A stretch of DNA of 64,000 bases, from the NCBI GenBank assembly GCA_900155495.1, contig FTLJ01000067.1, positions 1 to 64,000 of the forward strand, written 5' to 3'. The notes under the pieces are model-generated. The model was not told where the DNA came from and did not search any database. It worked only from the letters and a program-made list of their open reading frames with translations. This DNA is from Porogramme epimiltina. Lineage: Eukaryota; Basidiomycota; Agaricomycetes; Polyporales; Polyporaceae. How positions within the stretch are numbered: position 1 is the first letter of the stretch; each line of letters begins with the position of its first letter. This document shows, piece after piece, positions 34,935 to 46,883 of this stretch. Position numbers and translations under genes: made by a program.

Positions 34935-35569
34935 AGTAGCGAGCGAGGGGTGGGAACGGGGAACTAAGAGGAAGCAGGACCGTCGCGCGGGGACGTGGCG
35001 AAGCAAAATAATGTATTGTGACGAATGGAAGCGTGTTCTACGTTACAGATGCGTGCCCATGAAGAGGATGTAATCAAAGTGATATCGGCGTCACGGAGTA
35101 AAGTCCGATGCGAGCACACCAACCTAGTCGACCATAAGGAGAAAGCTGCGGGCTGGCATTGTTCAAGATAGTTCTGGGGAAGGCTACGTAGGTAAGTGCG
35201 ATAACAGTAACCAATAATTAGGCGGGCGGAACCCGTATATGCACAAAACGAAGGTAAGCGTCGTGCCCGCCCGCCCAGTGCCTGTCCGTAGTGGTGGTGG
35301 GGTGATCCAGAGTGATGATGTCGGATGCGGTGATGGACGATGGCGATTAAAAACGATAGAGAGAATGTAATAGCTATGCTAGCGAGCAAAAGAGTACCGC
35401 TGTGGTGCCTCTGCAAGGTCCGTCCGTGTACATCGAGGGGTCGTGACAGGGGAATAGTAGTAGGGGGCTCATCATACACAAGTGTGCGCAAAGTCGTCAG
35501 GTCAGGCGCATCTACCCGATCTCGTGCTCTCCTCCCGTCCCTCCTCCGCTCAAACTCGACGCGCGGCGC
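34935..35569. other. Convergent intergenic region
   Basis: 3' untranslated regions of the beta-mannosidase (plus) and chitin synthase (minus). An AT-rich patch is present near 35330..35390. No gene seen. Confidence 0.5.
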
Positions 35570-38500
35570 TCAGTACCCGAACCCGGACTGCGGAGGCGCG
35601 GCGCCCGGAGGCAAGCTGAAGTTGCGCGAGTACCTGTTCCCGCCCTGCGCGCCCGGCGGCGCCTGGGACGTCGGCCGCCTGTTCTGCTGGCGCGAGACTC
35701 TCCGCACGCCGCCCGGACCGGGCACGGGGCCGTTATCCGCGAGCGAGAAGCCCCTGCCGCGGTTCGCGTTCGAGTACGGCGTGTACTCCTCGGGCTCCGA
35801 CGCGAACGGGCTCTGGAGTGGGCTCGCCACCATCCCCTGGGACTCGTCGAAGCCGGCCGATTGCGGCGAGTACGTCGCATACGGATTGTGCGTCTCGACA
35901 GGGAACTGTGTCGACGTCGTGCTCTGGCGGAGGACGCCGCCTGAGCGCGACACCCGCGCCTCGAAGCTCGTCGGTGTCTGGTACTCGTCGGAATCGTTGT
36001 GCGGGCTCACGAGCCGTTGCTGCGAGCCGATGTCCGAGTTGTACCCGTCCTCGCTCTCTCGCGAGAGCGCGATCGTCGACACAGACGGCGTCTGCGCCGC
36101 GGGACCGGGGCGGCTAACGGAGAGCGGCGCGGGGAGCATGAGGACCTGATTGCTGTCATGGCGTTGTCTTGGGCTGCTGCTGTACGAGGACTCGTACGTG
36201 CTCTGGTCAAACTGGTTCGGAACGGGCCCATTCTGGTACTCGGGAGAGGAGACGAGCGAGTACCTGTGACCACCGGAGCTATCAGCGCCGTGCGCGCTCC
36301 GAACAAGATCTGCTACGCACCGTTTCGGAGAGTTTGACTTGGCGTCGTACGCCATCGAGTCCCGAGACTGCAAGCCGCTCTTGAAGCGACGCTCGCGCTC
36401 GAACTCGGCCCAGCGCTTCATGACGATGTGCGACGAGTCGAACTCGCCCTCCTTGTCGCCGTGGTTGCCCTCGGCCTTCTCGCCCGCGACCTGGCGCGTC
36501 TGGCCCCACGAGAAGTCGTCAAAGTGCCAGAACGAGTACGAGGGGAGGATGCCGTTCCAGATGGGCAGCGAGAGGAGGTAGACGAGCATCCAGCCGACGT
36601 ACGCGATCTTGCGCGACGTGATGACGATCAGCAGCCCAGGCAGACCGAGCACGATGGCGAGCAGGATGAGCGGGATGGTCGTGTCGGCGCCGCCGGGGAT
36701 GATGGAGATGATGATGAGGTAACCGGTGAAGGAGATGGCGGCGGGGAGGACGAGCGTGCCGGCCAACTCCATTCCGACGACGAACTGCATGGAGAAGCAG
36801 AACGTGCCGCACAGGTCGCGTACAAGAAGCAGCTCCGCGAGATTGTGGATGGTCGAGTTGATCCAGCGACGGCGTTGCGACAGAAGGACTCGGAAGGTGT
36901 CAGGGACGATGGTCTTGCAGACAGCCTGGGGACAGAAGACGTTCTTGCGCTTGGGGAAGGTCTTGAGCATGAGCGTGGTCAGGTACCGATCCTCTCCGAG
37001 GAGCAGCAGGTTCTTCTTGTGTAGTGTGTCGACGACGTTCTCCGAGTAGTGCTCGACGACGTCCGGGTTCGCGAGGACAGGAACCCAGTAGCCGGAGTCG
37101 CCTTTCGGCGCCTTGATACGGTACATGCTGAAACAACCGGGCAAACAAGTGACACCGCCGAACATCGACTCGAAGGCCTTGTTGAGGTGGTGGGAGATGT
37201 AGTACTCGAATACTAGCAAAATAGTCAGCACAAGCACATCACCATAGCATATACTCAACGCACCTTGGATCATCGTGACCCACGTCTCCGCCTTGTTCGC
37301 AATCTTCGTCTCACCACAAAGACCCATAATCTCGTAGTCGTTGACCATGCACGACACCATCCGGCTCAGCGAGTCAGGGAACACCTTCGTGTCCGCGTCG
37401 ACGCAAAGCACGAGCTCGTAGCGGTCCGGGCTCACGCCCGTCACGCGCCAGATCGAGTTGAAGAACTCGTACTCGAACGTCGTCATGCGCTCGTCGAACA
37501 TGACCTTCTGCAGGAAGCCCATGAGCACGATCTGGGAGTCGCGCTTCCCGCGGTTGCCCGGCTTCGCGTCGTTCGCCTCGAGCGGGTTCCCGACCTTCGC
37601 GACGAGCACGACCGGCACGCGCTGCTGCTTCGACCGCTCGACCGTCGCGTCGTCGTACTTGTAGAACCCGGCGAACACCTTGGCCATGTTGTGCCGCTTG
37701 TGCCCGTCCGCGATGGCGACGTACGAGTGCGCCTCGACCGCCTCGGGGTGGATGACGAAGTCCTTCATCATCTCCAAACAAATTTCCGGCGTCGTCAGAG
37801 TGTTACCCGCGCCCTTCACCATACCGTCCGCGATGATCATGATCAGCTTGTGGCTGTTCGGATAATCGGTTGTGGCGAGGGAGTCGAGAGTCGTACGAAG
37901 ACCCTCGACCGATTCGGAGTACGCCGTGACAAGACATATCGTATGCGCGAGGGGGTATCCGAAGGGCTCGAAATCGGGAGCGGGCTGGGGAACGACGTTG
38001 TGGATGGGGAAGGGACAGGGGTTGTCCGCGAACACGCGCTGCGGGTCCGTTACGAGAGATGTCGAGCTCCGAGACTGGCGGTATCCGGACGAGTCCAGCG
38101 CCGAGGGCTTCAGGCTCTTCGAGCTCGAGTATATGCTAGCGACCCCGCTCCGCTTGTGAGGAGTGGGCTCGAGCGCTCCGTACGCCGTCGACGGGCGGCC
38201 GCCCACACCCTTGATCGCGTCCGCCGAGGGAGTGAAGCGCGACGTACTGGGGAAGAACGTGTTACGCTTCGCGCCCTTTGCGAGCCCGTTCTTGTGCACG
38301 TTCGGGCGGTACTGGCTTGGTGCCGGCCGGTAGATATCGTCCGTCCAGTTCTCGATCTCCTTCGCGCGCCGCATCCGCTCCTCGTACGTCTCCCGCTTGA
38401 AGTTGCCCAGCTTCCACGAGAAGAACCATGCGAACAGGACGGCCATAACGAACCGGATGCCGACCACACCGACGATGAAGACGAGGGACACGTACAGGAC

Positions 38501-40177
38501 AACCTGGGACGCCACGCAACCGATACTGTTCGTGTCCACAAACCCAACAGTGACGATGTCTTGCAGGCACCGGGCCAGCGGGCGTTGGTTCGTGCGGAGG
38601 AAGTACATGCTCAGATCCTTGCCGTTGAAAGTGCCGTTGGCCGACTTCATCTCGTCGAAAAGGGACGGATACACGACTTCGGCAGTACGCAGCCATTGCA
38701 GGAGATCCAAGTCAAGAACGGTTCTGGGAGATCTGTTAGAAGGAAATTGACGGCAAAGCTACAAAGACACGCACGACTCGTAGACGGCTAGATTGCGGGT
38801 AGAGTTGTGGATGTTATCCCATGTATAGTACACCTGACCTCGGGGGCTCAGCGCCGCAAGATCGTTGCGCGCAGTTGTGGTCGTGTGGCACGTCGTGTCT
38901 GAATCATAGTTTGTAATGTTCACGCCCGACGTCCCGTATTGATTGTAGATGTTGCATGGAAAATACCACTCAAGGCTGCCGTCGGAGCCGGTGATGGATG
39001 AATTGCTCGCCTTTGTGATGAACTGGCGGCAGTTCTGGTTCACGTTCTGAAACAAGAACGATATATCGGCGCCCGCAGCGCCCCAGCCGCCGACGAACAG
39101 CGGATTTGTCTTCCCGTTGAAGTCGCCGACCGCGGGATGATTGAACGTGCTGAAGTCGTAGTCGTATCCGTGGATGATCACGGATGCGGTATCAATGTGG
39201 CCGGACTGGAAGCGATTGGGTTGGGTGCCGCAGACCACCTCGGTGAAGCCGAACGTGATAAACCCGACCACGGCCATGAGGCTCAGAATGATGAGCAAGA
39301 GACCGATCTTCTCGCGCCACGCTCGCTGCTGTTCCGGGGTGCGAATGCCTTGTCGAAGCTGAGCGGGACAGCGCCCGAAATGAAGGCGGAAGGGACTCAC
39401 CACACGCGTTCAGCATGAACGAGGGCACCCAGCACGTCGCAATGTAGCAGTAGATGTACCATGCGTCCTTGGGACCGGGGCCGATATTGTCGAGCCATCC
39501 TCCAGACTTCTGGGCGTCGGGGGCGGGGGTGGACGCCGCGGCGGACTTCTTCTTGCGGAGCGTCCCACGCTTGAACAACGCCAGCCCCGACTCGTGCTGG
39601 TCCTCCTCCCGTGCGAGGAGCGACTTTCCGCGGCGCAGCTGGCCCCTCGTCGGGGCGTTGCCGGTGGCTGGGACACGAGAGCAACGTGGGCAAGAGATAA
39701 GGGGAGAAAAGAGGCGTAGGGGGACGCACTGGAGGGAATGGCGTCGCCGAGCTCCGCTGCGTGGTTGCGGTAGTGGTACTGGCGGTGCTCTGGGCCGATT
39801 TTCTCCCTCTCCGGGCGGACGAGCGACTTCTTTCTGCCGACGCGGCCGTCGGCGAAGCCGCCGCCCTCGACGTCCATGGGTGTGGGGGAGGTGCTCTGGT
39901 AGGCCGAGTAGAGCCGCTGGCGGTTCTGGTCGAGGGGTTCGTGTCTGTCGCCGGCCTCGCGGTTCTGGAAGGAGACGCCGCGCTGGTTGTGGAAGTCGGG
40001 GGCGCCTGGAGCTGGGCCGTACGGGGGGCGGTAGGTGGTGGCTGGGTGATCGGGGTATGCAGCTGGGTAAGCGGAATAGGCGGGGTATTGGGGGGGTGGA
40101 GACTGGACGGGGGGCTGCGGCGGCTGGCCGCCTGGCGGGCGTGTCGAGCGCGGCGGACGCTGGCCGCGGGGGTCCAT
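35570..40177 (-). CDS. Chitin synthase, class IV (Chs3-like)
   Basis: Six exons, complement(35570..36263, 36321..37212, 37264..38723, 38775..39348, 39401..39667, 39730..40177), give 1,444 residues with consistent phases. A Pro/Tyr/Gln-rich cytosolic N-terminus precedes membrane segments ([37 protein letters not shown]), an extracytoplasmic loop with NxT/S sites, and a further pair ([20 protein letters not shown]). The family GT2 core has [35 protein letters not shown] (about 990) and the chitin synthase signature QRRRWINST (1029 on), followed by C-terminal membrane helices and a Ser-rich tail. The LPGCFSMYR / [15 protein letters not shown] block is Chs3-specific. It makes cell-wall chitin at the plasma membrane from UDP-GlcNAc. 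Two introns (51 and 57 nt) lack stops and are multiples of three. An in-frame ATG at 40201 is an alternative start. Confidence 0.95.
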
Positions 40178-41026
40178 GGCGGTGGCGAGGGAGGAAAACA
40201 AGTGGCGCGGCTATCGCATGCGAGGATGAGGAGGGCGGCCTCTGGCGGCCTTCGTTCAGACGCACGCGGGGCCTCTGACGGAGAGCCTTGACGTCGTCAA
40301 GCACCACCTCGCCCGTGGGACAGCATATCTAACACCCACTTATCCTCCATAACTCCCCATTATCTACTTCGCCCCCCGCCCTGCAACCATGCACCCGCCC
40401 TGCTCTCCTGCATGATGAATGCCACCGCCCAGTGGCCACACGCTTCATCCCCGTCCGCTTATCCCCTCGCTTCCCGCTCGTCCCGCCTGTCGCCCTGCCA
40501 GCCTCCGTCGTCGGGTCAGGCCGCTAGCCGCCCCCGGCGCGCTCGGCCTCCCCGTCACACTGGCTCCTAAATATACCATCTGCGGACACAAACCCCCGAC
40601 GGCCTTGGGAACCTGGCCTCGACAGTCTGACTGCGTGCACAGCCCGAGTCCGAGGGAGGGCCACGAGTGCGCCAAGACTGCTCGCAAGCCCGAGGATCCC
40701 AAATATAAGTGTGTGCCAGTCAACACGTGCCGAGCGTCCCGAAGCGCACGCACGCATCTCATAAGCCCCCGAGCAAGTAGTCTACACAAGTCTGTCATAC
40801 AAGCCCACGTTCATTGGGTACATCGGGGAGCGCAGGCGCGCCGTGTCCGGGGATGGCCTTTGGTTCGCAGACGGGGATGGGAAGGGGCACACACCCTCCG
40901 TAGAATGCCCGACGCTCTAGATTCCCCGCCAGATGCCTCGGTCTGCCCTGATCAGTCCGCCTATGCCCGAAGTGTGTATGCAACCGGAAGGCCCTCATGA
41001 CCCCGGAGATGGCGGGCAGGCCAGGT
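40178..41026. other. Intergenic, chitin synthase promoter
   Basis: 850 bases between the chitin synthase start and the NOP10 stop (both genes read leftwards). CT-rich tracts near 40360..40500 suit a promoter. Open frames here have no coding character. Confidence 0.5.
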
Positions 41027-41325
41027 TCAGAGAGGCTTGCTGGGGAGCTGCGTAGGGAGGATCCCGTAGCGCTTCTTGATCGTTACCCGGTGTCGTGAAA
41101 ACTTGTCGTCCGGGGAGAACCGTGCTGTACGGGGGTAAGCTGGGCGAGGGGTGTGGACGTGTCCATAATGGGCGAACCTGGGTGAGCAGACTTGGTGATC
41201 TTTCCCGAGTCTGTTATTTTCTGTGCTACGGGTAAGTTCTTGTTTCCTTATGTCAGGGGCATGATACGCACTTTTAGGGTATAGATCCTGTTGCCGCTCT
41301 CATCGAGTGTGTACATGAGATGCAT
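41027..41325 (-). CDS. nop10: H/ACA ribonucleoprotein subunit Nop10
   Basis: Three short exons, complement(41027..41124, 41178..41220, 41272..41325), splice to 64 residues, the exact family length. The start [18 protein letters not shown], the middle [20 protein letters not shown] and the end [18 protein letters not shown] are near-invariant Nop10 segments. Nop10 joins Cbf5 (dyskerin), Gar1 and Nhp2 in the box H/ACA particle that pseudouridylates rRNA and snRNA in the nucleolus. Exons are 54, 43 and 98 bases, so the gene leaves no long open frame. Introns of 51 and 53 nt have donors GTGCGT and GTTCGC. Confidence 0.97.
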
Positions 41326-41778
41326 GGTGGGCGAACGGGAAGAGATAAACCCGTGAACGACGAGATGGGGGTTGAGAGTAAAAACTGTAGACGCCGGCGG
41401 CCCGGGTATCCGTCACAACTGATTTTTGTTATGCACGCGAATTACACAGATATCCTGTCTATATTTATAACTATCAAAACTCGATAGTGGCTGACGCAAG
41501 CTTGCTGACAGACTCGTGGCTCTGAAACACTCCCAGGTTTGAGCCACAATGGCTGGCTTCAAACCGCGGCAACGACACATGTCTGGCAAACTTTTTCTTC
41601 CGGTTTATCGCGAGCATTGGAGTGTCCACCAATCCTCTGTACGGTACCATCCCCACAGTGGATTTCCGGGCTCGGGCGTTACGCAGGTGTGCTTGTCTTT
41701 CCAACTTTCAAACCGGTAGGGAATGCTCTATCCGGTTTGTCTGGCCACTTCCATTCTCTTTTTATGGCAGCTGCGTTG
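41326..41778. other. Intergenic, NOP10 promoter and start of duplicated block
   Basis: The NOP10 upstream region, AT-rich near 41455..41485. From about 41658 the sequence belongs to the first unit of the tandem duplication, downstream of the F-box stop. Confidence 0.5.
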
Positions 41779-43580
41779 CTAGTCAGCAAGGCGGTAAACC
41801 CGATGACACCCACGATGCTCACGGTTCATCAACGCGATTGGCATGAGTCCGCCCCGTTTCTCGATGACAGGAAACATCTCCCGAAATTCGTCCCACGTAA
41901 TTGGTGCCTCTAGGGCAGGTGTATCCGGGAACGTTATACAGATTGACAGGAGCTCGCTATCGGCTGAGGGGAGAGCCCGTTCAGTCTTTCTCATGTACAC
42001 CCTAGTCGGGTGCCGAAATACACTCACCTTCTTGAGATAACCTCTCGACAGCTTGTGCACATTCGCGCAGAAATTCTAGATACTCTTGTCGAGTGGCAGC
42101 AAATGCAACGGTCTTGCCGTCGTCCAGCTGGACTCCGACAGACGAGAAACAGATGTTTAAAAAGCGAGGCACCGCTGACCGGGGCCAAGAACGTATGAGG
42201 CTGAGGAGACTCCTTGATATCGACTTGCTCCTGTGTCTGGACAACGGACGGACTTCTATGTCTAACTCCAGTTTCCTTAGTTTCTCGAGCCGTTCAAGCG
42301 TAAGGTTATGGTTGTCATTGAGTTGAAACAGGGCCGTTTCGAAATCTGCCCGACAAGTAAGCATAACGATGCCTTGTCGGGACCAACGAGAACTCACCTA
42401 GTCCCAAATGTAGCTCGGTAAGGCAATCTGGTCGAATACCATATATCATGAAACATGTCACGGCATACGGTACCATTGAGAGCTGAGACGACGAGTATTG
42501 TCAGGAATGGGACATCGCAATGATGGGGCGGCGGAAATACCTGGAGCTCTTGAAGATTTCCCAAGAACAGCTTACTCTGAGGGAGTCGGTATGAATTCCC
42601 TCCAATCCGCCTTGGAAGGGACATTTCCACATTGTTCAGCCGGAGGGCGCGTAACTGTCGGAAGCTTCCAACGACTTTCTCAAGGTCCGAGAAGGTGGCA
42701 AAGACGGCGTTCTGTATATCTAAGGTTACCACTTCTTTGAAAGACGAGTAGAAGCTCGAGGAACGCGGATGGACGGGAATGTGGGACAAGTATCTGTGAA
42801 CGTTCTCGTATGGCTCCCTCTGACGACAGTCTCTGTACATAACTACGATCGTTTGTAGAGATGGTAGGAGCCCTTGGAGTGCACCGATCGAGAGGACGAA
42901 CAAATCATGTGGTTCGAACCCCCCAATGTCGTAGGGAGGGTCTCTTTGAGTGAATTGCCCAACCGAGTCGCGTCTGGCGTAGATGTACAGTGATTCGACA
43001 CGTGAGCCGAGCCGGGGGGCTGCATCTAGGACGGAGCGGAGCTTCCGTAGAGACGCGTGAGTCGTAATAGCGATGGCTCTGAAGAGTTGTTGTCGGGAGC
43101 GGGGATGCCATGCACGGCAAACGAGTGCGCAACTTTTGAGGGTGGCTTGACGAGTCCGCGAGACCTCTTCGATCGGCTCATCTCCTACGGCATCGATGAT
43201 ATGTTCATAGACTTCTGTGGGCAGCGGCACGGGGGTTGTAGTACCGGCGCAGGCCATTGCACGCTGCGAAGAGGCGTTGATATGAAAGCCTGAAATGGTC
43301 GAATGGATCGGATGAGGACAAGGGTCGTCACCGTAGCTGCGAAGGATGTCCCAAGGCTGTGTGACCTCTGGGCTCGGTGTGGCGCCCGATGGTCTGTAAT
43401 GCCGGATATAGCATTTATGTGCCTCCGGCTGACTCTCAAGTGACTGAAAATGAGTACCACCAGTGTAGATGCTGCAGTGCGTCTAACCCCATAACAATAC
43501 GACCAACTCTCACTAAACTAACCAGCGATACTTTTGTAATGCATGTGACATAGTGGTGCCAAGTCCCGACCCCCAGCTTG
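41658..43580. repeat. Tandem segmental duplication, unit 1
   Basis: About 1.9-2.1 kb unit containing F-box copy A with its 3' flank (GTGGATTTCCGGGCTCGG...) and 5' flank (up to the ACTAACCAGCGATAC segment near 43520). The same order recurs 2.1 kb to the right with scattered substitutions and few indels. Confidence 0.9.
41779..43257 (-). CDS. F-box domain protein (basidiomycete family), copy A
   Basis: Four exons, complement(41779..41963, 42028..42345, 42398..42427, 42474..43257), give 438 residues. The F-box segment LPTEVYEHIIDAVGDEP starts at residue 12, followed by LKSCALVCRAWHPRSRQQLF. The mid-region has FATFSDLEKVVGSFRQLR, and the last exon carries ITWDEFREMFPVIEKRGG. The likely role is substrate recognition for an SCF ubiquitin ligase; no substrate-binding repeat is recognisable. 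Exon 2 is only 30 bases (DCLTELHLGL) and intron 1 is 46 nt, near the minimum size; the identical arrangement in copy B supports it. Reading frame and splice sites are intact, so this is not a decayed copy. Confidence 0.85.
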
Positions 43581-43875
43581 ATCAGTCCGGAACCGGTCCT
43601 CCGTGACGGCGTACGCAGCCTGAGAATTTGTTACATGGGCAAAGATGATTCCAGAATGCCTACAGATTCGTTCAACAAAGGTCAAGGACACCTCCAAGTC
43701 TTGATAGTCATATTGAACACTAATATTACGCGCGACCGCGATGCAATAAATACAGTGGATCTCCGGGCGCAGGCTTTACGCCGGCGTGCTTGTCTTTCCA
43801 ACTTTCAAACCGGTAGGGGCTGCTCTGTCCGGTTTGTCTGGCCACTTCCATTCTCTTTTTATATCAGCTGTGTTG
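43258..43875. other. Spacer between the two duplicated F-box genes
   Basis: 5' flank of copy A (up to about 43580, duplicated), about 175 bases of unique sequence, then from about 43756 the 3' flank of copy B. No coding exon. Confidence 0.6.
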
Positions 43876-45690
43876 CTAGTTAGTAAGGCGGTAAAATTGA
43901 TTCAACCCACGATGCTCACGGTCCATCCATACGATAGGTTTGAGTCCGCCTCGTTTCTCTAGGACAGGAAACATCTCTCGAAATTCATCCCACGTAATTG
44001 GTGCCTCTAGGGTAGGTGTATCCGGGCATGTTACACAGATTGACAGAAGCTCGCTATCGGCTGAGGGGATAGCTCAATCAGTCTTTTGAATGTACACCCC
44101 GGTTGGGTAACGGGGTGCCAAAAGGCACTCACTTTCTTGAGATAACCTCTCGACAGCTCGCGCACATACGCGCAGAAAGTCTAGATATTCTTGTCGAGTG
44201 ACGGTAAATGCGACGGTCTTGCCATCGTTCAGCTGGACTCCAACAGACGAGAAACGGATGTTTAAAGAGAGAGGCATCGCGGACCGGGGCCAAGAACGTA
44301 GAATGCTGAGGATAGTCTCGGACATCGACCGTCCCCGGGACTTCCACGTCGAACAGACATTTATGTCTAGCTCCAGTTTCCTCAGTTTCTCGAGCCGTTC
44401 AAACGTAAGGTTAGGGTTGACACTGAATTGAAACGGGCCCAGTGAGAAATCTGCCCAATAAGTGAGCATAACGATGCCTTGTCGGGAGCAACGAGAACTC
44501 ACCTAGTCCCAAAAGTAGCCCCGTAAGGCAATCTGGTCGAATACCATTGATCAGGAAGCGTGTGAGGACATAGTGCACCTTTGAGAGCTGAGACGACGGG
44601 CATTGTCAGGAATGGGGCATCATATTGATGAAGCCGTGAAAATACCTGGAGCTGTTGGAGCTTTCCCAAGAACAGCTTACTCCGAGGGACTCGGTAGGGA
44701 TTCATTCCGGTCTGCTTTGGAAGGGACATTTCCACATTGTTCAGCCGGAGGACGCGTAGCTGTTGGAAGCTTCCAACGACTTTCTCAAGGTCCGAGAAGG
44801 TGGCAAAGACGGCGTTCTGTATGTCTAAGCTTAACACTTCTTTGAAAGACGAGCAGAGGCTCGAAGATTGTGGATGGACGGGAATGTAGGGCAAGTATCT
44901 GTGAACGTTCTCGTATGGTTCCCTCTGACGACAGTCTCTGTACATAACTCGGATCGCCTGCAGAGATGGTAGGAGTTTTTGGAGTGCACCAATCGAGAGG
45001 AGGAACAAATCATGTGGTTCGAACCTCCCAAAGTCGTAGGGAGTGTTCGCTTGAGTGAATTGCCCAACCGAGTCGCGTCTGGCGTAGATGTACAGTGATT
45101 CGACACATGAGCCGAGCCAGGGGGCTGCATCTAGAACGGAGCGGAGTTTGCGTAGAGACGCGCGGGTCGTAATAGCGATGGCTCTGAAGAGTTGCTGTCG
45201 GGAGCGGGGATGCCATGCCCGACAAACGAGCGCGCAACTTTTGAGGGTGGCTTGACGAGTCCGCGAGACCTCTTCGATCGGCTCATCTCCTACGGCATCG
45301 ATGATATGTTCATAGACTTCTGTGGGCAGCGACATGGGAGTTGTAGTACTGGCGCCCGCCATTGTATGCTGCGAAATGGTGTGAACCTGGAAGCCTCAGA
45401 TGGTTGAATGGATCGGATGAGGACAAGGGTAGTCACCGTAGCTGCGAAGGATGATTCAAGGCTGTGCGACGTCTGGGTTCGGTGTGGCGCTCGATGGTCT
45501 GGAATACCAGATATAGCATTTATGTGCCTCCGGCTGACTCTCGAGTGACTGTGAGAATGAGTACCACCAGTGTAGATGCTGCAAGGCGCCTAACATCATA
45601 ATAATATGACCAACGCTCACCAAACTAACCAGCGATACTTTCATAAGGCATGCGACATAGTGGTATCGACCCCCACCTTGATCAGCGACC
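43756..45690. repeat. Tandem segmental duplication, unit 2
   Basis: Second unit, offset about 2.1 kb from unit 1 (start codons 2,105 apart, stop codons 2,097 apart). It contains F-box copy B with both flanks and ends near the GACATAGTGGTATCGACCCCC segment around 45690. Confidence 0.9.
43876..45362 (-). CDS. F-box domain protein (basidiomycete family), copy B
   Basis: Four exons, complement(43876..44060, 44133..44450, 44503..44532, 44579..45362), give 438 residues, the same exon sizes (784, 30, 318, 185) as copy A. Most residues are shared with copy A across the F-box (LPTEVYEHIIDAVGDEP) and CALVCRAWHPRS segments; differences cluster in the middle and in the last exon (FREMFPVLEKRGG then KPIVWMDREHRG). 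It is a tandem duplicate of copy A with frame and splice sites preserved, so selection for function is likely in both. It would act in SCF ubiquitin ligase targeting (family knowledge), with the target unknown. Confidence 0.85.
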
Positions 45691-45985
45691 TCCGCCATGA
45701 AAATAACCATTCTGACATCGGGCTTCTTTTCGCTTGCACGCTTATTCCCTGGCATCTGGTGCGAGTGGAGAACGCTCTCTATTGCTCCACAAGGAGCCAT
45801 GTGGCGGGACGTGATGATCTGGAGAAGGAAGGCCTTACTTAATTTGACAGAGGAAGAGCTGAGACAGAGAGGAGTCGATAAAACCCTCCCGCCTCGCAAA
45901 CCATCGCGCCCCCACAATTTTCCACCCTCCATCTCTTCACTCGCCTGCACACTTGCATACACTCGCCTACGCTCGCCCGATCGCA
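45363..45985. other. Divergent promoter region, F-box copy B and DUF3140 gene
   Basis: The first 330 bases are the duplicated 5' flank of the F-box gene. The remainder, ending in pyrimidine-rich CATCTCTTCACTCGCCTGC, is the promoter and leader of the DUF3140 gene. Confidence 0.5.
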
Positions 45986-46883
45986 ATGGTAAAGCCGCAA
46001 GATGAAGTCATTATCGAGTTCAACAAAGACGTGAACATGTCCGCAGACGAACTCGAAGAGTGGCTTCAAAACCCCCAGAGCACGGAGGCTGGGACGGGCG
46101 TCGGTCTCGAGAGCGGGCACAAAATCCTCGCAATCTTGCGTAAGAACCCGGAGCGCGAGCCGGAGAAGTATGACGAGGTCGGCTCCGGTCGTGTGTAAAG
46201 GGGTCCGGCTGTTGCTAACTCTCTTCGATAGGAGGACATCGAACACATGCGCAAAGTCGTCGGGTTTGTCGATGTTTGCCGGAAGTTGCGTGGAGCCATG
46301 GAATGCTGAATATTGACATATTGCAGGTATGTCAAGCGGCATCTTGCACAAGAGAACCACATGAAGGAGACCAAGAGTCCGGAGGAACTGAAGAACACGA
46401 AGAGCACGATCAGGTCCGTCGCCATCTCGCGCTCTCCCCGGATCTATCTAAGAATGGCGCCGTCATTCTGTGCTTAGCCTGAAGAACTGGGGTCACGTAA
46501 GTGTTTCCATGTGCGCAAGGAGGCTGTCTCACCTGGAACCATAGGACCCCATGAAGTCTCTGGAGGAAAACGATGAGGATGCGGATGCAGATACGGAAAA
46601 CTCGAGCGAGGACCCTCCGCAAGAGACCTCAAACGGCAACAAACGCAAAGAGGCAAATGGTCGCAGCCATACATCAGACAGGAAAGGAGACAAGAAGGGC
46701 GATGGAAAGAAGAGAAAGCTAGATGACGAGGAAGAGGAGGAGGAGGTCGAGCCAGAGAACGCTGTTACGCAGGACGAGGACGCGGACGCGGAGGGCGATG
46801 ACGGTCCAGACGATGAGGAAGACGAGGAAGACGAAGGCGCTCGCCCGAGGAAGAAGTCCAAGGTGAACGGCGACGATGCTTGA
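45986..46883 (+). CDS. DUF3140 family protein with acidic-basic nuclear-type tail
   Basis: Exons 45986..46177, 46232..46263, 46327..46413, 46478..46496 and 46545..46883 give 222 residues. The first 110 form the DUF3140 domain: MVKPQDEVIIEFNKDVNMSA, ELEEWLQNPQS, HKILAILRKNP, EDIEHMRKVVGYVKRHLAQ and SLKNWGHDPMKS. Similar domains occur in bacteria and fungi and are thought to bind DNA, but no biochemical role is established. The C-terminal half alternates basic (GNKRKEANGR, KKRKLDD) and strongly acidic stretches and ends ARPRKKSKVNGDDA, looking like a bipartite nuclear signal and a chromatin-type acidic region. Exon 4 is a 19-base micro-exon. Confidence 0.88.

Noticed and set aside
37265..38791. 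Plus-strand 508-codon open frame opposite chitin synthase
   Set aside because: Arg/Val/Leu/His-rich composition typical of an antisense shadow in GC-rich coding sequence; the minus strand has clear chitin synthase motifs.
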